From: Arthrobacter sp. FB24
GTDB lineage: Bacteria; Actinomycetota; Actinomycetes; Actinomycetales; Micrococcaceae
Assembly: GCF_000196235.1 (NCBI RefSeq)
Contig: NC_008541.1
Coordinates: 3,906,001 to 3,970,000, forward strand
Reading direction: 5' to 3'
Length of the DNA: 64,000 nt
The translations under genes were made by a program, and so were the position numbers. Position 1 is the stretch's first letter; the number at the start of each line of letters is the position of its first letter. The notes under the pieces are model-generated. The model did not search any database. It was not told the DNA's origin and saw only the letters and a program-made list of their open reading frames with translations. Shown piece after piece: positions 8,358-16,712 of this stretch.

Positions 8358-10451
8358 CTAGGACAGCCGCCAAACGTAGGCGTAGGGCTGCGGGAACTGC
8401 GTGATCCGGAAAGCCCTGACCACGATCCTGGCCTGGCCGGGCGGCATGCCCGTCCAGAGCACCTGTTCCACGTTGTTGCGGCGGTCGAAGCCGGCGGTCG
8501 TTCCTGAATTTCCGTGGCGCTCGCTGCCGTCGGCTGCCAGCACAATGAGGTCGAGGTCGTTCTGCAGCTGCGGGCCGGGCGGATCGGACCACACGAGGGT
8601 GATCTTCAGCGTCACCCCGGCTGCGGTCAGCGCCGGTTCCGCGGCCGGGCCCCGGTTCCGCCTCCCTTTGGCAGCAACCTTCGGGACTTCCTCAGGGATG
8701 TCGATGGTGAAGGAGTCCTCCTGCCCCTGCTCCAGCGGTCCCCCTTCGCCCAGGCCGGCGTTGCCGGGCTGCCCGGGCAGGACCACGGACCGGGCCAGGT
8801 TGACCCGGCCCCACCCGGAGTTCCCGTTCGGCGATTCCCCGGCCTCACTGGGGTTGTACTGTCCGGGCAGGACGTCGGCGCCATTGACCAGGAGGGCTTT
8901 GACCAGGGCCGCACTTGGCGAGTTGAGGCCGTTCTTCACCAAGGTCTCGCGCAGAACCGCGGCGCAGCCGGCCACCAGCGGGGTGGCCATGGAAGTTCCG
9001 GAGTCGAAGAAGAACAGCGGATCGGTGGAGGTGCCGAAGGTGTTGCCCATCGGAGCGTTCCGCGAGAGCGTGGACAGGATGCTGGTTCCCGGCGCCACGA
9101 CGTCGGGCTTGATGCGGCCCTCCTTGGTGGGCCCGCGGCTGGAGAAGGCCACCATCCCGTCCGGGTTGTTGGCCTGCTTGTCCCGCTTGACGGGATTCGC
9201 GGGGAAATCTCCGGGCCAGTAGGTGCCGTAGGACGGCGTGAACTCCTTGCGGAGGCTTTCGCTGGCGCCCACGGTGATGCAGTTCTTCGCAGCGGACTGG
9301 GAACCGATGGAGTTCGAGTCCACCGTGCCGTCGCTGTTGCCGTCCACGCCGTCATTCCCCGCCGCAAAGCAGATCACCTGGTCCGGGTGGTTCCACACGA
9401 ATTCGTCGATCTCCCGCGAACTCGCATCGTACGGAAGGTTGAGTCCGGGCACGCCCCAGGAATTCGTGTGTACGCGTGCGCCGTCGTCGTACGTCTTTTG
9501 GAAGAGGTCGTTGAGATTGACCGGGATGCCGCCCAGGCCGCCGTTGGGGTCGAGGAGGCTCTGCAGGATCAGCAGGGCCTCCGGCGCCGTGCCCTCAATC
9601 GCTCCGCCCATGGTGGCCGAGTTTCCCCGGCCCAGCACCGAGCCGGCCACGTGCGTCCCGTGGCCATGCGGGTCGTCTGCCTTGTCCGGTGCCGTGCGGC
9701 CCAATGCGTAGAGTGTCTGGACCCGTCCGGTGAATGCCGGGTGCGGGTTGGCGGCGTCTCCGGTGTCAAAGCCGGTGTCCGCTACGGCCACCACCTCGCC
9801 GGCGCCGCGGTATGTTGTCCCGTTGAGCTGAACGTCGGCGTTCAGGATCTCCCGGGCCACGTTGTTGAAGAGCTGGCGCTCGCGGACCGGATGGATCTCG
9901 CGGATCTCATCGATGGCGGCAAGTTCCGGGAGCTGGCCGACCGACGTGGTGATGCGCAGCTTGCCCGGGGTCACCGCGACGGCGTCGGGCTCCACCCTGG
10001 CGGCGGCGGCCACCCGGGCGATCAGCTCCGGTCCGGCCTCGATGCCCGGGTGCAGGAGCAGGTCCACTCTTTCCAGCCGCCGGTCCGGATGCGGTTCATG
10101 GTCCGCCAGGGACCGGACATTGCCCGTGTCCGCGCTGCGCGGCAGCAGGGGCGGCGGGATCTTGAAAACGCGGGAGTAAACGTCCGCCCAGCTCACGAAC
10201 GGCAGGGCGCGCACCCGGTTCAGGTCCGCCGGCGGGAACGCCGCCAGGTAGGTGTTGTCCGAGACGTATTCCTGCATCTCGACGTCGATGCCGGCAAGTT
10301 CCGCACGCTGTTCCGCTGTCAGCGGCTCGGCGGTCTGGATGAGGATGTGGTCCGACTCCGAGGCGTCCTCGGCAACCAGCCCGGCGTCACGCAGGGCCCG
10401 GTTCTGTTTGATCGGATCAATGGTGATGCCGTTGATGGTTATTTCAGACAT
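8358..10451 (-). CDS. S8 family serine peptidase (subtilase)
   Basis: A 697-residue subtilisin-like protease with a complete catalytic triad: Asp225 in VAVADTGFD, His264 in PHGHGTHVAG and Ser487 in DSGTSMATP. The oxyanion Asn is in CFAAGNDG near residue 364. The first about 200 residues resemble a propeptide-like region and the last about 130 a beta-rich domain including TLVWSDPPG-type segments (P-domain-like). No N-terminal signal peptide is visible, so it is either cytoplasmic or exported by another route. An AGGGGG ribosome site precedes the ATG. It sits between an upstream hairpin and mgtA. The link to Mg2+ transport, if any, is unknown. Confidence 0.9.
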   Translation of the reverse strand: MSEITINGITIDPIKQNRALRDAGLVAEDASESDHILIQTAEPLTAEQRAELAGIDVEMQEYVSDNTYLAAFPPADLNRVRALPFVSWADVYSRVFKIPPPLLPRSADTGNVRSLADHEPHPDRRLERVDLLLHPGIEAGPELIARVAAAARVEPDAVAVTPGKLRITTSVGQLPELAAIDEIREIHPVRERQLFNNVAREILNADVQLNGTTYRGAGEVVAVADTGFDTGDAANPHPAFTGRVQTLYALGRTAPDKADDPHGHGTHVAGSVLGRGNSATMGGAIEGTAPEALLILQSLLDPNGGLGGIPVNLNDLFQKTYDDGARVHTNSWGVPGLNLPYDASSREIDEFVWNHPDQVICFAAGNDGVDGNSDGTVDSNSIGSQSAAKNCITVGASESLRKEFTPSYGTYWPGDFPANPVKRDKQANNPDGMVAFSSRGPTKEGRIKPDVVAPGTSILSTLSRNAPMGNTFGTSTDPLFFFDSGTSMATPLVAGCAAVLRETLVKNGLNSPSAALVKALLVNGADVLPGQYNPSEAGESPNGNSGWGRVNLARSVVLPGQPGNAGLGEGGPLEQGQEDSFTIDIPEEVPKVAAKGRRNRGPAAEPALTAAGVTLKITLVWSDPPGPQLQNDLDLIVLAADGSERHGNSGTTAGFDRRNNVEQVLWTGMPPGQARIVVRAFRITQFPQPYAYVWRLS

Positions 10452-10526
10452 GGAATTGTGCCCCCTGGCGCGCCGCCGGAAACAGCCTCGGCACCCGGCG
10501 GCCGCGTGCGTTCTAGAAGGAGACCC

Positions 10527-10575
10527 GGGCCCCCGCCGAGCGGGGGCCCCGGAAGGTGAGCGTCAGCTTACGCTC
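10527..10575 (-). terminator. Double hairpin ending the cyclic-substrate catabolic operon
   Basis: Reading along the minus strand from the flavoprotein stop, GAGCGT pairs with ACGCTC (10558-10575) and then a perfect 10-bp stem GGGCCCCCGC / GCGGGGGCCC with a 3-base loop follows (10527-10549), trailed by a pyrimidine-rich stretch. This is a plausible operon terminator before the subtilase gene, although there is no long T run. Confidence 0.65.
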
Positions 10576-10581
10576 GGCACC

Positions 10582-12453
10582 CTAGGCGGTCAACGCCGCA
10601 TGGGTAGCCGGCGGCGCAGCGGGCCCGGCAGCAGGTCCCTCCGGCGTCGCCTGCGCCACATTGATGTCGTCCTCATACGCGCCGGCCCCGGCCAGGTCCC
10701 TGCCGGCGATGTAGCCGAAGGTGAGGGCCGGTCCCAGGTTGATGCCGCCCGCGGGGTAGTGCCCGCCCATCACGTTGGCCTGGTCGTTGCCCGCAACGTA
10801 GAGACCTTCGATCGGCCGGCCGTGGTTGTCCAGGACTCGGCTGCGGCCGTCCGCCTCCAGACCGGCGAAGGTGCCGAAGCTGCCGGGAACCACGCGGACG
10901 GCGTAATAGGGCCCCTTCTCAATCGGGGCCAGCGACGGATTGGGCCGGTTGCCCGCGTCGCCGCCGTAGCGGTTGAAGGCTGTCTCGCCGCGCCCGAAGT
11001 CCGGGTCCACGCCGTCGCGGGCGTTGCGGTTGAACTCCTCCACGGTGGCTTTGAGGCCGCCGGGGTCGATCCCGCACTTTGCGGCGAGTTCCTCGATGGT
11101 GCGCCCCTTCTTGAGGTAGCCGGAGCGCAGATACGGGAACAGCGGGACCGGCAGCGGCTTGGCCATGCCCAGCGGGAATTTCCGGACGAACCGGCTGTCC
11201 GCGATCTGCCACGACTCTGCGGTGCCGCCCGCGGGCGTGGCCGCCATCAGGGCGGCAACATAGTCGTAGTAGCCGTTGGCCTCGTTGACGAAGCGTTTGC
11301 CGTTCGCGAGGACGCCGATGCTGCCCGGCTTGGCGCGGTCCATGATGTGCGGGAAGGTGCCCGTGCGGCCGTTGCGGTAAGGCACCAGCGAGACGGGGCA
11401 CCACGCCGCGGCGGACTTCACGTCGGTCTTGAACCGGGCGCCCACGGCCTGGGCCAGGCTGATGCCGTCGCCGCTGGTTTCCGCGGGGGCCAGCGTCCAG
11501 TGTTCGCGGCCGGTGGGAGTGTGGGGAAACAGCTCTTTCCGGCGCTGGATGTCGTGGGGGAAGCCGCCTGCGGCGAGCACGACGCCGCGCGCCGCGTTGA
11601 TCTGCAGCTCACCGTCCGGGGAACCGACGACGGCGCCGGTCACCTTGCCTGTGTTGTCGGTGAGAAGCCGTTTAGCGGGCGTGGAGACGCGGAGGTCCAC
11701 GCCCAGGTCGTCAGCGGATTTCAGGAGGCGCCCGGTGAGGGCAGTGCCGTTGACCAGCTGCATGTTGCGCCGGTGGATCAGCAGGTCCAGGAGGTGGAGG
11801 CCCAGGCGCCAGCCGGCGTGGAAGATGCCTTTGAGGTTTCCCTGCGAGGCGGAAAGGAACAAGCTGAGGTCCGGTCCGGCCATGATGCCCATGCCCAGGA
11901 AGGACGTCTCGTAGAGCTGGTGGCGCATCTTGGCCCGGAGTTCCGGGCGGATCCGGCGTGCGTTGATGGGTTTGGGCCCCACCGAGCGGTTGCCGGTGCC
12001 TGCGCCCGGTACCTTGCCGTAGATGTCATTGATCCTGGCTCCCGGGACGAACTGAAGGGACGTCTTGTCCTGGAAGAACCCCACCATGTGCGGCACGGCC
12101 TCGAGGAAGGCGTCCACCTTGTCCGCCTGGTACTCCTCCCCCAGCGTGTGGCGCAGATAGGTTCGGAAGGTTTCCTTGTCCTCGTTGACGCCGGCCGCCT
12201 TGGCGAGTGGGTTGCCGGGGCTCCAGGCCCAGCCTCCGGACCAGGACGTGGCCCCGCCGCAGACTTCGGCCTTTTCCACCACGATGACTTTGAGGCCGTG
12301 GTAGGCGGCGGTGACGGCGGCGGATAATCCGCCGGCACCGGATCCCACCACCAGGACATCGCAGTCCAGGGCGGGAAGCCGGTGGTCCTGTTCCGGTGTG
12401 GAAGCCGGTGCCTGTGTCGAGTCCGGCATTGCCGAATCGGTGCTCGCGTTCAT
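10582..12453 (-). CDS. FAD-dependent oxidoreductase (KstD / fumarate reductase flavoprotein family)
   Basis: A 623-residue flavoprotein. The dinucleotide-binding motif VVGSGAGGLSAA lies near residue 33, a GGATSWSGG segment follows, and the C-terminal FAD motif GLYVAGNDQANVMGGHYPAGG closes the fold. This family includes 3-ketosteroid delta-1-dehydrogenases and fumarate/urocanate reductases, which introduce or remove a ring or chain C=C bond. The ATG at 12453 is chosen because GGAGAA sits 5 bases before it and because it overlaps the stop of a short upstream ORF as ATGA; an ATG at 12465 has only a weak ribosome site. No steroid genes are nearby, so a steroid substrate is not supported; oxidation of a cyclohexane-type acid fits the context better. 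Confidence 0.85.
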   Translation of the reverse strand: MNASTDSAMPDSTQAPASTPEQDHRLPALDCDVLVVGSGAGGLSAAVTAAYHGLKVIVVEKAEVCGGATSWSGGWAWSPGNPLAKAAGVNEDKETFRTYLRHTLGEEYQADKVDAFLEAVPHMVGFFQDKTSLQFVPGARINDIYGKVPGAGTGNRSVGPKPINARRIRPELRAKMRHQLYETSFLGMGIMAGPDLSLFLSASQGNLKGIFHAGWRLGLHLLDLLIHRRNMQLVNGTALTGRLLKSADDLGVDLRVSTPAKRLLTDNTGKVTGAVVGSPDGELQINAARGVVLAAGGFPHDIQRRKELFPHTPTGREHWTLAPAETSGDGISLAQAVGARFKTDVKSAAAWCPVSLVPYRNGRTGTFPHIMDRAKPGSIGVLANGKRFVNEANGYYDYVAALMAATPAGGTAESWQIADSRFVRKFPLGMAKPLPVPLFPYLRSGYLKKGRTIEELAAKCGIDPGGLKATVEEFNRNARDGVDPDFGRGETAFNRYGGDAGNRPNPSLAPIEKGPYYAVRVVPGSFGTFAGLEADGRSRVLDNHGRPIEGLYVAGNDQANVMGGHYPAGGINLGPALTFGYIAGRDLAGAGAYEDDINVAQATPEGPAAGPAAPPATHAALTA

Positions 12454-12575
12454 GGGGTTCTCCATTTGTGGTTCTTTCGGTGTCTCGTAGTGTCCGTAGC
12501 TTGGGCCAGCCCGATCAGCGGAACGTGGATGCCGGGGGCGAGCTCCGTCGTCGTGCTTTCCTGCACCGTGCTCAT
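12450..12575 (-). CDS. Possible small translationally coupled ORF (41 aa)
   Basis: Between the TIM-barrel gene and the flavoprotein gene a 42-codon frame begins with an ATG that overlaps the preceding stop (ATGA at 12575-12572) and ends with a TGA that overlaps the flavoprotein ATG (ATGA at 12453-12450). The product begins MSTVQESTTTELAPGIHVP and ends in a basic tail RHRKNHKWRTP. Exact four-base overlaps at both ends are typical of coupled actinobacterial operon genes. I know of no family; it could be a real small protein, a remnant of a longer gene or simply a coupling device. Confidence 0.45.
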   Translation of the reverse strand: MSTVQESTTTELAPGIHVPLIGLAQATDTTRHRKNHKWRTP

Positions 12576-13408
12576 TTGGACCCCGCTTCCTGGAGGTCCT
12601 CCGCTGCCGCCAGCACGGCGTCGGCAGCGGCCTTCAGTGCCCGGGCCCAGCCCTGCTCGCCGAGTTGGGCAACCCTCCGGTCCGACGGCGTTTCCACGCT
12701 GACCGGTGTCCCGGCGGGGAAGGCGGCTACCAGTGCGGCGAGATCGAAGGCGCCCTCGCCGGGAACGCCGCGTTCAGAGCGGGACTCGGCCACGAGTTCC
12801 TCGCGGCTGGCGGGCCGCTGTACCGGGCCGTCGCAGAGCTGCAGCAGCGGGACAAGGTCCACGCTGGCTGCCAGCTGCTCGAAAGTGCCGCCGAAGCGGT
12901 TGAAGTGCAGGGCGTCCACCACGATGTTGCAGCCGGCTGCACGGGCCAGCTCCGCGGCGGCGGGGATGGAATGTACCGCCTGGTAGGAGATCGGTTCCAG
13001 CGTGGGCACGATGCCAAAGTCCCGGCCGTCCTCCGTCATCCGGGCCAGGGTGTCTGCCAGCCGGGCGGTGTCCGCATCGGCGCCGGCAACGGTCAGCGAG
13101 CCGGCGCCCAGCGCGTGGCCTGCTTCCATCATCCGCAGCCAGGCCTCGCGCTGCTCGCTGCCGTCCAGGAGCAGGAACTCGATGTCCTTCACCGCCACCC
13201 CGGTGTCCCGCATCCGGGCCAGGGTTTCCTTCAGCATGGGCGATCCGGGGTGCAGGTCGTAGGCCCGCTCGGCGGCGGTGACCGGCCGCACGCGGGCGCC
13301 GATGAAATCGAAGCCCGCTTCTGCGGCGATGGTCACGAGGTCCGGCGGCGCGGTCCCCACGAGGGACAGCTGGGCGAGGCCCACCTGGCGGCGTGCCTGC
13401 GTGGTCAT
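12572..13408 (-). CDS. Sugar phosphate isomerase/epimerase-like TIM-barrel protein
   Basis: A 278-residue AP-endonuclease-2-type TIM barrel. Visible features are the start GLAQLSLVGTAPPDLVTIAAEAGFDFIGAR-like first strand and helix, a PTLEPIS strand with a metal-binding Glu (about 140), VVDALHFNR with Asp and His (about 170), and a late SVETPSD strand with another Glu, giving the usual divalent-metal ligand set. Such proteins include xylose isomerase-like epimerases, hydroxypyruvate isomerases and 3-dehydroshikimate dehydratases. With a flavin dehydrogenase and an MHS transporter as neighbours, a dehydratase on a cyclic hydroxy acid is possible but not shown. It is coupled to the upstream gene by an ATGA overlap. 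Confidence 0.8.
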   Translation of the reverse strand: MTTQARRQVGLAQLSLVGTAPPDLVTIAAEAGFDFIGARVRPVTAAERAYDLHPGSPMLKETLARMRDTGVAVKDIEFLLLDGSEQREAWLRMMEAGHALGAGSLTVAGADADTARLADTLARMTEDGRDFGIVPTLEPISYQAVHSIPAAAELARAAGCNIVVDALHFNRFGGTFEQLAASVDLVPLLQLCDGPVQRPASREELVAESRSERGVPGEGAFDLAALVAAFPAGTPVSVETPSDRRVAQLGEQGWARALKAAADAVLAAAEDLQEAGSK

Positions 13409-15456
13409 GATGCTGCTCCGTTCAGGGAAAGATTCGCTTGATCTCGGCGGGCTCGATCAGCAGAGGGGCGGGCGGCCAGCGCAGCTGCCACGCGCTGGGC
13501 TGCGTCGTAGCCGCTCTTCACGGCGTTGGAGGCGATGGCCGGGGTCCGGTCCACCACTGTGCCGGCGAGGGTCACGGGAACTCCGGCCGCGAAGCTCAGT
13601 GCGGCATCGCGCTCACGGGCAGGCACGGAGCCGTCCAGCGGGGCAACCGAACGGGAGACCAGCAGGGGCCCCGGGGCGTCCAGCCATTCGCCGCTGCTGA
13701 GCCGGACGCGGGCGCCGTCGTATGCCTCGATGCTCACTCCGAGCCGGATCCGGACCCGGGGGTTCTCCTCGAGCCGCGGCACGGCCAGGATCTTTGCGCG
13801 CCGGCCCGATTCGGGCGCGATGACCTCCTGCCGCCCTACGAGCAGCACGGCGGTGCCGCGGTCCGCCAGGGTGTCCGCCACGCTCATGGCCACGGAGTCG
13901 GCACCCCAGATGGTCACGGTCCCGGGGATCTCCGAACCGTCCAGAACGCGCGGGTGGGCGGCAAGCCACTCGCGGATGTCCAGGACGTTCGGGGAATCCC
14001 CGCCGGGAAACCCGGCGGCCGGGCGCAGCCCGCCCGTGGCCAGCACGACGGCGTCGGCGCCGGTTTCCCGGACGAGCGCGGCGACGTCGTCGGTGTCCAC
14101 GTGCGTGCCGGGCCGGACCTCGACGCCGAGCCGTGCGTTCTCCTCCGCCGACCATTCGGCGAAGCGGTGGAAGTCCGGGGTGGACTTCATGCGCTCGGCG
14201 AGGGCGAACTGGCCTCCGGGGCGGGCGCCGTCGTCGAGCACGGTCACCTGCGCACCGGCTTCGGCGAGTTCACGGGCGGCGGTGAGGCCGGCCGGACCGG
14301 CGCCCACCACCACTATGCGGGAGCCTTCCCGGACGGCGGGCGTGGGGACAGGGACGCGGGAGCGGCCGACGGCAGGGTTGACGGTGCAGGTCACCTGGCC
14401 GAGCCCCAGGTTGTCGATGCAGACGTTGCAGGCGATGCACGGGCGGTACCGCTCGTCGTGAAGGACGCCGCCAACGAAGGCGGGGTCGGCATGGATGGCG
14501 CGTGCCAGGCTGACGTAGTCGCAGGTGCCCTCGCTGAGGACCTCCTCGATGATGGCCGCGGAGTTCAGCCGGCCGGCCATGCCCAGGGGGAGGCCGAAGC
14601 GGCGGTAAGCCTTGGCGTAATCGGCCAGGATGCCGGGCTTCCACTCGCCCGGCTGCACGATCCATTCGCCTGCCTCATAGCTGCCGGCGGAGATGTCCAG
14701 GAAGTCGAGGTGCTCGAGGTGGGCCTTGGCGACGATCTCCAGCTGCCGGTCAGCGGTGATGCCGTCCGCCGGGCCCTCCACCACGGAGACGCGCATGCCG
14801 ACGATGGCATCGGGAGCGGCGTGCCGGACTTGGTCGATCACCAGGTTCATGAAGCGTTCCGGTGCGGCGAATTCGTCCGTGCGGCGGTTGGAGACCGGGG
14901 ACATGAACTGATGGATCAGGTAGCCGTGCGCGCCGTGGATGTTGATGACGTCGAAGCCGGCTTGCACCGCGCGGCGGGCGGCCTGCCCGTACGCGTCCAC
15001 GAGGTCGTGGCACTCCCCGGCGGTGAGCTCGCGCGGCACCTCGCCGCCGGCCACCTCGCACGGCACCGGCGACGGCGCCAGGTTCTTGAACCCGGACACC
15101 GCGGCCTGCGCGGTGCGGCCGCCATGGTTGATTTCGACGGCGGCGAGGGCGCCCTCGGCGTGCAGGGCGTCCGTGAGTCTGCGCAGGCCCGGGACCATGG
15201 CATCGTTGTGCAGTCCCAGCTGGTGGGTGCGGCCCTTGCCGTCGGCGCGGACGTAGGTGGCCTCGGTGGTCACCATACCCAGTCCGGCCCTGGCACGGGT
15301 TACGAGGTAATCGATGTATTGCTCGGTGATGCGGCCGTCCGTGGTGCCGTAGTTGCGTTCCATCGGAGCGGACGCCAGCCGGTTACGGAGGGTCCGCGGT
15401 GTGCGGCCGTTGCGTCCGAGGGTCAGCGGGCGGGCTGCGTAGCGTTCGGTGGTCAT
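13405..15456 (-). CDS. NADH:flavin oxidoreductase, 2,4-dienoyl-CoA reductase type (OYE + Fe-S + FAD)
   Basis: A 683-residue three-domain enzyme. Residues about 10-350 form an Old Yellow Enzyme-type FMN barrel with the INIHGAHGYLIHQF active-site segment. CIACNVCIDN plus a downstream CTVNP supply the C-x2-C-x2-C-x11-C set for one 4Fe-4S cluster (about 335-355). The rest is a pyridine nucleotide-disulfide-type FAD/NAD(P) domain starting with VVVGAGPAGLTAA. This is the architecture of FadH, trimethylamine dehydrogenase and bile-acid BaiCD, which act on activated C=C bonds or amines. A GGAAGG ribosome site precedes the ATG 9 bases after the upstream stop, and its own stop overlaps the next start as ATGA. 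Confidence 0.88.
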   Translation of the reverse strand: MTTERYAARPLTLGRNGRTPRTLRNRLASAPMERNYGTTDGRITEQYIDYLVTRARAGLGMVTTEATYVRADGKGRTHQLGLHNDAMVPGLRRLTDALHAEGALAAVEINHGGRTAQAAVSGFKNLAPSPVPCEVAGGEVPRELTAGECHDLVDAYGQAARRAVQAGFDVINIHGAHGYLIHQFMSPVSNRRTDEFAAPERFMNLVIDQVRHAAPDAIVGMRVSVVEGPADGITADRQLEIVAKAHLEHLDFLDISAGSYEAGEWIVQPGEWKPGILADYAKAYRRFGLPLGMAGRLNSAAIIEEVLSEGTCDYVSLARAIHADPAFVGGVLHDERYRPCIACNVCIDNLGLGQVTCTVNPAVGRSRVPVPTPAVREGSRIVVVGAGPAGLTAARELAEAGAQVTVLDDGARPGGQFALAERMKSTPDFHRFAEWSAEENARLGVEVRPGTHVDTDDVAALVRETGADAVVLATGGLRPAAGFPGGDSPNVLDIREWLAAHPRVLDGSEIPGTVTIWGADSVAMSVADTLADRGTAVLLVGRQEVIAPESGRRAKILAVPRLEENPRVRIRLGVSIEAYDGARVRLSSGEWLDAPGPLLVSRSVAPLDGSVPARERDAALSFAAGVPVTLAGTVVDRTPAIASNAVKSGYDAAQRVAAALAARPSADRARRDQANLSLNGAAS

Positions 15457-15465
15457 GGGCCTTCC

Positions 15466-16629
15466 CTAGCGTGCGGCCGCAGTGCGGCTGGTGAGTTGAA
15501 CTGCCGGTGCCTCCGGCGCGGAGTGCCGGCCGGTGATGTCCGGTGGCTCCACGGCGGCGAAGCGGACCGGGACGCCGGTCCGGGAGGATTCGTAGACGGC
15601 CAGCAGGATGCGCAGCGCCTTGGTGGCGTCCTCGCCCGTGATGGCCGGTTCGGTGCCGTTTTCCAGCGCGGCCACGAAGTCGCGGACCTGGCTGGTGTGG
15701 TGCGGAATGAGCTGGCCGTTGATGGAGGCCAGGTCCACGTTGGGGCGGACGCCGGCCGGGTGGACGGCTTCCGTGCTGATGGTCTCGCCGACGGCCCACA
15801 GGTCCAACCGGCCGTCGCTGCCCTCGGGGAACTCGGTGAGGGAAGCCGACGCGCCGGTCTCGCCGGTGATCCGGATCTGCACGCCCAGGCTGGGCGAGAC
15901 CGCCGTCGAGGCTTCCAGCGTTGCCATGGCCCCCGAGGTGAACGTCAGGACGGCCGTGGCGGAGTCCTCCACCTCGATGTGGGCGCCGTGCTTGTAGCTG
16001 TTGATCCTGCCGTAGACCTCGGCGATGTCCCCCATGAACCACTGCAGCAGGTCGATGTAGTGGATGGCCTGCGTCATCAGCACGCCGCCGCCGTCGTTGG
16101 CCCAGGTTCCCCGCCAGGCGTCCTTGGAGTAGTACTCGGGTTCGCGGTGCAGCATCACCGAGCACTGGCCCATCACCGGGCGGCCCAGCGTTCCGTCGTC
16201 GATCGCCTTACGGATCCGCTGGGCGCCAGGCCAGAAGCGGCGCTGGAAGAGCACGCCCAGCTTCACGCCGGCGTCGGCGCAGGCAGCGGTCATCCGCTCG
16301 GCGGAGGGCAGGTCGGTTGAGATGGGCTTCTCGCAGAGCACGTGGACGCCGGCGGCGGCCGCCTGCAGCACCACTTCCTCGTGGGTGGGGTGCGGCGTGC
16401 AGACCGAGATGATGTCCACGCCGAGGTCCAGCAGTTCGCCCACCGTGCTCACGGCGTTCGGCACATCCCAGGACTCGGCAGTGGCACGGGCCCGGTCCAG
16501 GTCGATGTCGCAGACCCCGACGATCCGGACGTTGGCCAGGGAGCCGAAGGCCTCAAGGTGGTTGCGGGAAATGGCGCCGCAGCCGACGATGCCGACGCGG
16601 AAGGTGCGGGCGGATACTGATGGAGTCAC
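15466..16629 (-). CDS. Gfo/Idh/MocA family NAD(P)-dependent oxidoreductase
   Basis: A 387-residue dehydrogenase of sugars, inositols or related cyclic polyols. The Rossmann motif VGIVGCGAISRNH lies at residues 11-23, the family signature CEKPIS near 105, and the catalytic-region GGGVLMTQAIHYIDLL near 185, followed by the C-terminal beta-sheet domain. The start is a GTG at 16629, chosen because it gives the normal N-terminus; no good ribosome site is visible before it, so the start is uncertain. The gene lies 83 bases after the transporter gene and 9 bases before the OYE-type gene in the same operon. Confidence 0.88.
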   Translation of the reverse strand: MTPSVSARTFRVGIVGCGAISRNHLEAFGSLANVRIVGVCDIDLDRARATAESWDVPNAVSTVGELLDLGVDIISVCTPHPTHEEVVLQAAAAGVHVLCEKPISTDLPSAERMTAACADAGVKLGVLFQRRFWPGAQRIRKAIDDGTLGRPVMGQCSVMLHREPEYYSKDAWRGTWANDGGGVLMTQAIHYIDLLQWFMGDIAEVYGRINSYKHGAHIEVEDSATAVLTFTSGAMATLEASTAVSPSLGVQIRITGETGASASLTEFPEGSDGRLDLWAVGETISTEAVHPAGVRPNVDLASINGQLIPHHTSQVRDFVAALENGTEPAITGEDATKALRILLAVYESSRTGVPVRFAAVEPPDITGRHSAPEAPAVQLTSRTAAAR

Positions 16630-16712
16630 GGGAGGATCAACTTTCTGGTGCGTGGATGCGGGCCGCCAGCCGGGCGGCCAAGCGGGCGGGGCGCTGGGCA
16701 CAAACTGGTGCG

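Noticed and set aside
8514..10559. A 681-codon open frame on the plus strand opposite the subtilase
   Set aside because: It is an antisense shadow produced by high GC content; no ribosome site or known domain, whereas the minus strand encodes a complete subtilase.
10582..12453. Assignment of the flavoprotein as a 3-ketosteroid dehydrogenase
   Set aside because: The family fits, but no steroid-degradation gene is nearby and the operon points to a smaller polar substrate, so only the family-level call is kept.
13438..16320. A 960-codon open frame on the plus strand opposite the OYE-type and Gfo/Idh/MocA genes
   Set aside because: Low-complexity Gly/Ala/Arg/His-rich translation with no domain; it spans two well-defined genes on the other strand.
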